The notes beneath the pieces are model-generated. The model was not told where the DNA came from. It made no database searches and saw nothing but the letters and a program-made list of their open reading frames with translations. This document shows, piece by piece, positions 51,779 through 53,463 of a stretch of DNA of 53,463 nucleotides. Numbering within the stretch: the stretch's first letter is position 1; each line of letters begins with the position of its first letter. This stretch comes from VGXO01 sp964614695 (GTDB lineage Bacteria > Planctomycetota > Phycisphaerae > Phycisphaerales > SM1A02): assembly GCA_964614695.1 (NCBI GenBank), contig CAZTMB010000007.1, forward strand, positions 1 through 53,463. Reading direction: 5' to 3'. A program made the translations under genes and the position numbers.

Positions 51779-51798
51779 TCCTCGATCGCCCCCCGGGA

Positions 51799-52536
51799 TC
51801 AGGCTGACGAGGCGGCGAGTTCGATCGGGAGCAGGTCGTCGAGGCCGAGTTCGTCCGGAAGCTCGTCGAGCCGACGTGCGGTGGCTTCGGTGAATCGTCC
51901 CACGGCGGTGCGCCTCAACGTGGCGCAGTGGCCACCGGTTCCGAGGGCTCGGCCGAGGTCTCGCGCGATGCTCCGGATGTAGGTTCCCTTGCCGCAGGCG
52001 ATGAGAAGGTCGGCGAATGGCCATCGGTAGGCGAGGAGTTCCGCGCGATCGATGCGCACGATGCGCTCGGGCATCTCCGGGATCTCACCGCCGCGGGCGA
52101 GCCGATACGCGCGGCGTCCGCCGAGCTTGATCGCCGAGAACGCCGGCGGACGCTGCCGGACCTCGCCATGGAACGCGTGAAGCGCCTCGCGGATCGCGGA
52201 CTCGCTCGGCGGCTCGACGACGTCGACCTCGCTCCGCTCGCCCTCGCGGTCGTCGGTCGTGGTGAACGCGGCGAGGTCGACGAGGGTCCGATACTCCTTC
52301 GCCGACGAGACGACCTGTTCGAGCAGTCGGGTCGCGGATCCAACACCCACGACCAGCACGCCGGTGGCGAGCGGATCGAGGGTTCCTCCGTGACCGGCGC
52401 GGACCTTGCCGAACCTTCGGAGTCGCCGCTTCACCGCGGCGACCGCGCCCATCGAGGAGATGCCCTCGGGCTTGTCGACCACGAGGAACCCTGCCGGCGT
52501 CGCCGACTTCGTCTCGCGGTTGTCTGAAGGGGGCAT
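51799..52536 (-). CDS. truB: tRNA pseudouridine(55) synthase
   Basis: A 245-residue enzyme forming pseudouridine at position 55 in the T-loop of tRNAs. The catalytic Asp is D54 in GHGGTLDPLATGVL (the family usually has GHTGTLDP; the Thr is Gly here). FLVVDKPEGISS at the N-terminus, RQRPPAFSAIKLGGRRAYRLAR in the middle and GTYIRSIARDLG further on are family segments. It stops 20 bp from lspA (convergent), and its start lies 21 bp from tRNA-Ser on the opposite strand. Confidence 0.94.
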   Translation of the reverse strand: MPPSDNRETKSATPAGFLVVDKPEGISSMGAVAAVKRRLRRFGKVRAGHGGTLDPLATGVLVVGVGSATRLLEQVVSSAKEYRTLVDLAAFTTTDDREGERSEVDVVEPPSESAIREALHAFHGEVRQRPPAFSAIKLGGRRAYRLARGGEIPEMPERIVRIDRAELLAYRWPFADLLIACGKGTYIRSIARDLGRALGTGGHCATLRRTAVGRFTEATARRLDELPDELGLDDLLPIELAASSA

Positions 52537-52557
52537 CGCGGTAGACTACGCCGTTCC

Positions 52558-52644
52558 GGACAGGTGTCCGAGCGGCTGAAGGAGCAGCACTGGAAATGCT
52601 GTATACGGGTAACCGTATCGTGGGTTCGAATCCCACCCTGTCCG
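52558..52644 (+). tRNA. tRNA-Ser(GGA)
   Basis: An 87-nt gene: acceptor GGACAGG (52558-52564) pairs with CCTGTCC (52637-52643), discriminator G. The anticodon arm CAGCA-CTGGAAA-TGCTG puts GGA at 52592-52594, decoding UCC/UCU. The variable arm is long (TACGGGTAACCGTA hairpin), the class II feature of serine tRNAs. The T-arm is GTGGG-TTCGAAT-CCCAC. CCA is not encoded. Confidence 0.95.
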
Positions 52645-52796
52645 CTCTTTCGCTTCGCCCGTAGGGGCCGCGAGGCGCGGGTGGTGCGAGGAGCGTCCGA
52701 GCGTCCGTTCGACCGGAACGACGGACGACAGGTGCCGGGACCTGCGGGCGAGTGGGTGTGCAGGCGTCGAGCCGTGCGACGCGAAGCAGGCAATGA

Positions 52797-52870
52797 CGGG
52801 CTATAGCGCAGTTTGGTAGCGCGCTTGACTGGGGGTCAAGAGGTCGGCGGTTCAAATCCGCCTAGCCCGA
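52797..52870 (+). tRNA. tRNA-Pro(GGG)
   Basis: A 74-nt gene: acceptor CGGGCTA (52797-52803) pairs with TAGCCCG (52863-52869), discriminator A. The anticodon arm CTTGA-CTGGGGG-TCAAG puts GGG at 52831-52833, decoding CCC/CCU. The D-arm GCGC..GTTTGGTA..GCGC and T-arm GGCGG-TTCAAAT-CCGCC are clear. It lies 152 bp after tRNA-Ser; the spacer shows nothing recognisable. Confidence 0.95.
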
Positions 52871-52922
52871 TTGGGAGTAGGAGAGCGGGAGCGAAGGAGA
52901 GCAGGAGAGAGGGGAGAGGGGC
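52871..52922 (+). repeat. Purine-rich GGAGAG-type tract downstream of tRNA-Pro
   Basis: About 50 bases directly after the tRNA are almost entirely G and A (GGAGAGCGGGAGCGAAGGAGAG and similar units), an extreme strand bias for this genome. Beyond it to 53019 no gene is seen; the minus-strand glycosyltransferase ends at 53020. Confidence 0.6.
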
Positions 52923-53019
52923 AGGATCCTGCACGAATCTCCTGCTTCGCGAGTCGGCAGATCTCGCGGTCCGGCGGCGTAGTTCATGGGCGGTCCGCCC
53001 GAGAGTACCCCGCGCAGAC

Positions 53020-53463
53020 TCAGCTCTCCGCCGTAGCGGTCGCCGCAACGGGATTCCGCTGCGGCGACAGTTCCTCCTCGAGCGGCGGATGCGGCAAGTG
53101 CGGCGCGTGCCAAGGGCGCAAGGCGTTGGTCCAGATGTCGCGCCACTGCGACCTCGGGAGATGGCTCGGACGACGTTCGATCAGTTCGCGGGACCAGGAG
53201 ATCGCCCGCCCCGCGTGCCAGCAGAGGTTCGCGAGCCAAAGTCCGGCGACTCCGTGACGCTTGGCGAAGTAGCGGGCACGACCACGCATCTGATATCCGG
53301 GGGACCGCTTGCGTTGCGTTCGAGTCTCCCGAATGCCGGTGCTCGCGCCCTCGAGGTGCATGATCCTCGCCTCGGGACAGTGACCGATGCGCCAGCCGGC
53401 GCGGCGTATGCGCCAGCAGAGATCGGGGTCGTCGAAGTACGCGAAGTAGCCTTCGTCGAAGAC
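53020..53463 (-). CDS. Glycosyltransferase family 2, C-terminal fragment
   Basis: The gene runs off the right edge; 147 residues of its 3' part are visible, with the frame starting exactly at base 53463. DEGYFAYFDDPDLCWRIRRAG is followed by GWRIGHCPEARIMHLEGAST, which matches the acceptor-side region of GT2 enzymes such as rhamnosyltransferases (the FFxDDDLC-R and the late H-G segments). The last 50 residues are basic and Pro/Trp-rich. It would transfer sugar to an envelope polysaccharide. Substrate and N-terminal catalytic DxD lie outside the window. Confidence 0.85.
   Translation of the reverse strand, partial: VFDEGYFAYFDDPDLCWRIRRAGWRIGHCPEARIMHLEGASTGIRETRTQRKRSPGYQMRGRARYFAKRHGVAGLWLANLCWHAGRAISWSRELIERRPSHLPRSQWRDIWTNALRPWHAPHLPHPPLEEELSPQRNPVAATATAES

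Noticed and set aside
52558..52870. tRNA genes as an attachment site for an integrated element
   Set aside because: No repeated tRNA 3' end and no integrase within the window.

Overview
This is a very GC-rich, gene-dense window of about 53.5 kb with roughly 50 protein genes, two tRNA genes and one run of 100 N. It looks like an ordinary chromosomal segment of a member of the Planctomycetota, probably class Phycisphaerae. That placement is inferred from lineage-style features. Two secreted proteins end in a VPAP + hydrophobic + poly-Arg tail, a PEP-CTERM-like sorting signal. There is an N-terminal CxxC zinc-ribbon membrane protein and a MerR-like HTH protein with C-terminal membrane helices. 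There are also a DksA-type protein with a one-cysteine finger and an extra Lys/Ala-rich arm, and enzymes of sulfated/host-glycan scavenging type. The exactly 55-bp repeat on both sides of the N run suggests a short-read assembly, so the source may be a metagenome-assembled genome. No phage, insertion sequence, CRISPR array or recognisable defence system was seen.

Layout. 1-8.8 kb: the end of riboflavin synthase, a PEP-CTERM-like secreted protein, a minus-strand cluster gluQ - DUF192 lipoprotein - SpoIIE-type phosphatase, pterin carbinolamine dehydratase, a large secreted sialidase-like/alpha-L-fucosidase fusion, coaD and a degenerate metallo-beta-lactamase-fold protein. 8.8-20.5 kb: HtrA-type protease and panB (minus), then a mostly plus-strand run of an OppF-like ATPase, a small membrane protein, thyX, two lipoproteins, glutamate dehydrogenase, a 1031-residue DUF2339 membrane protein and a second PEP-CTERM-like protein. 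20.5-32 kb: ChaA-type cation/proton antiporter, thioredoxin-like lipoprotein, membrane proteins, 3-hydroxyanthranilate dioxygenase, DUF1080 protein, HIT protein, NYN-domain protein and an RND efflux operon.

32-43 kb: gatC-gatA, a lipoprotein, a 7TM-HD phosphohydrolase, mutY, the HTH/membrane protein, a short phosphatidylserine decarboxylase, a pair of receiver-domain proteins (HTH-REC and degenerate REC-GAF), and tsaB. 43-53.5 kb: a metallophosphoesterase split by the assembly gap, a DUF1573 protein, an ABC ATPase/permease pair, proC, accA, the DksA-like protein with an H1-like arm coupled to lspA, truB, tRNA-Ser(GGA), tRNA-Pro(GGG) and the C-terminal part of a family 2 glycosyltransferase.

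Most genes are housekeeping (coenzymes, nucleotides, lipid, translation, envelope) and are packed tightly, with several ATGA/GTGA-type overlaps and convergent ends 4-30 bp apart. The observations most worth following are the sialidase/fucosidase fusion, the two unrelated proteins carrying histone-H1-like basic tails, the HTH-receiver regulator paired with a degenerate receiver, and the scaffold gap that can be closed by collapsing the 55-bp duplication.
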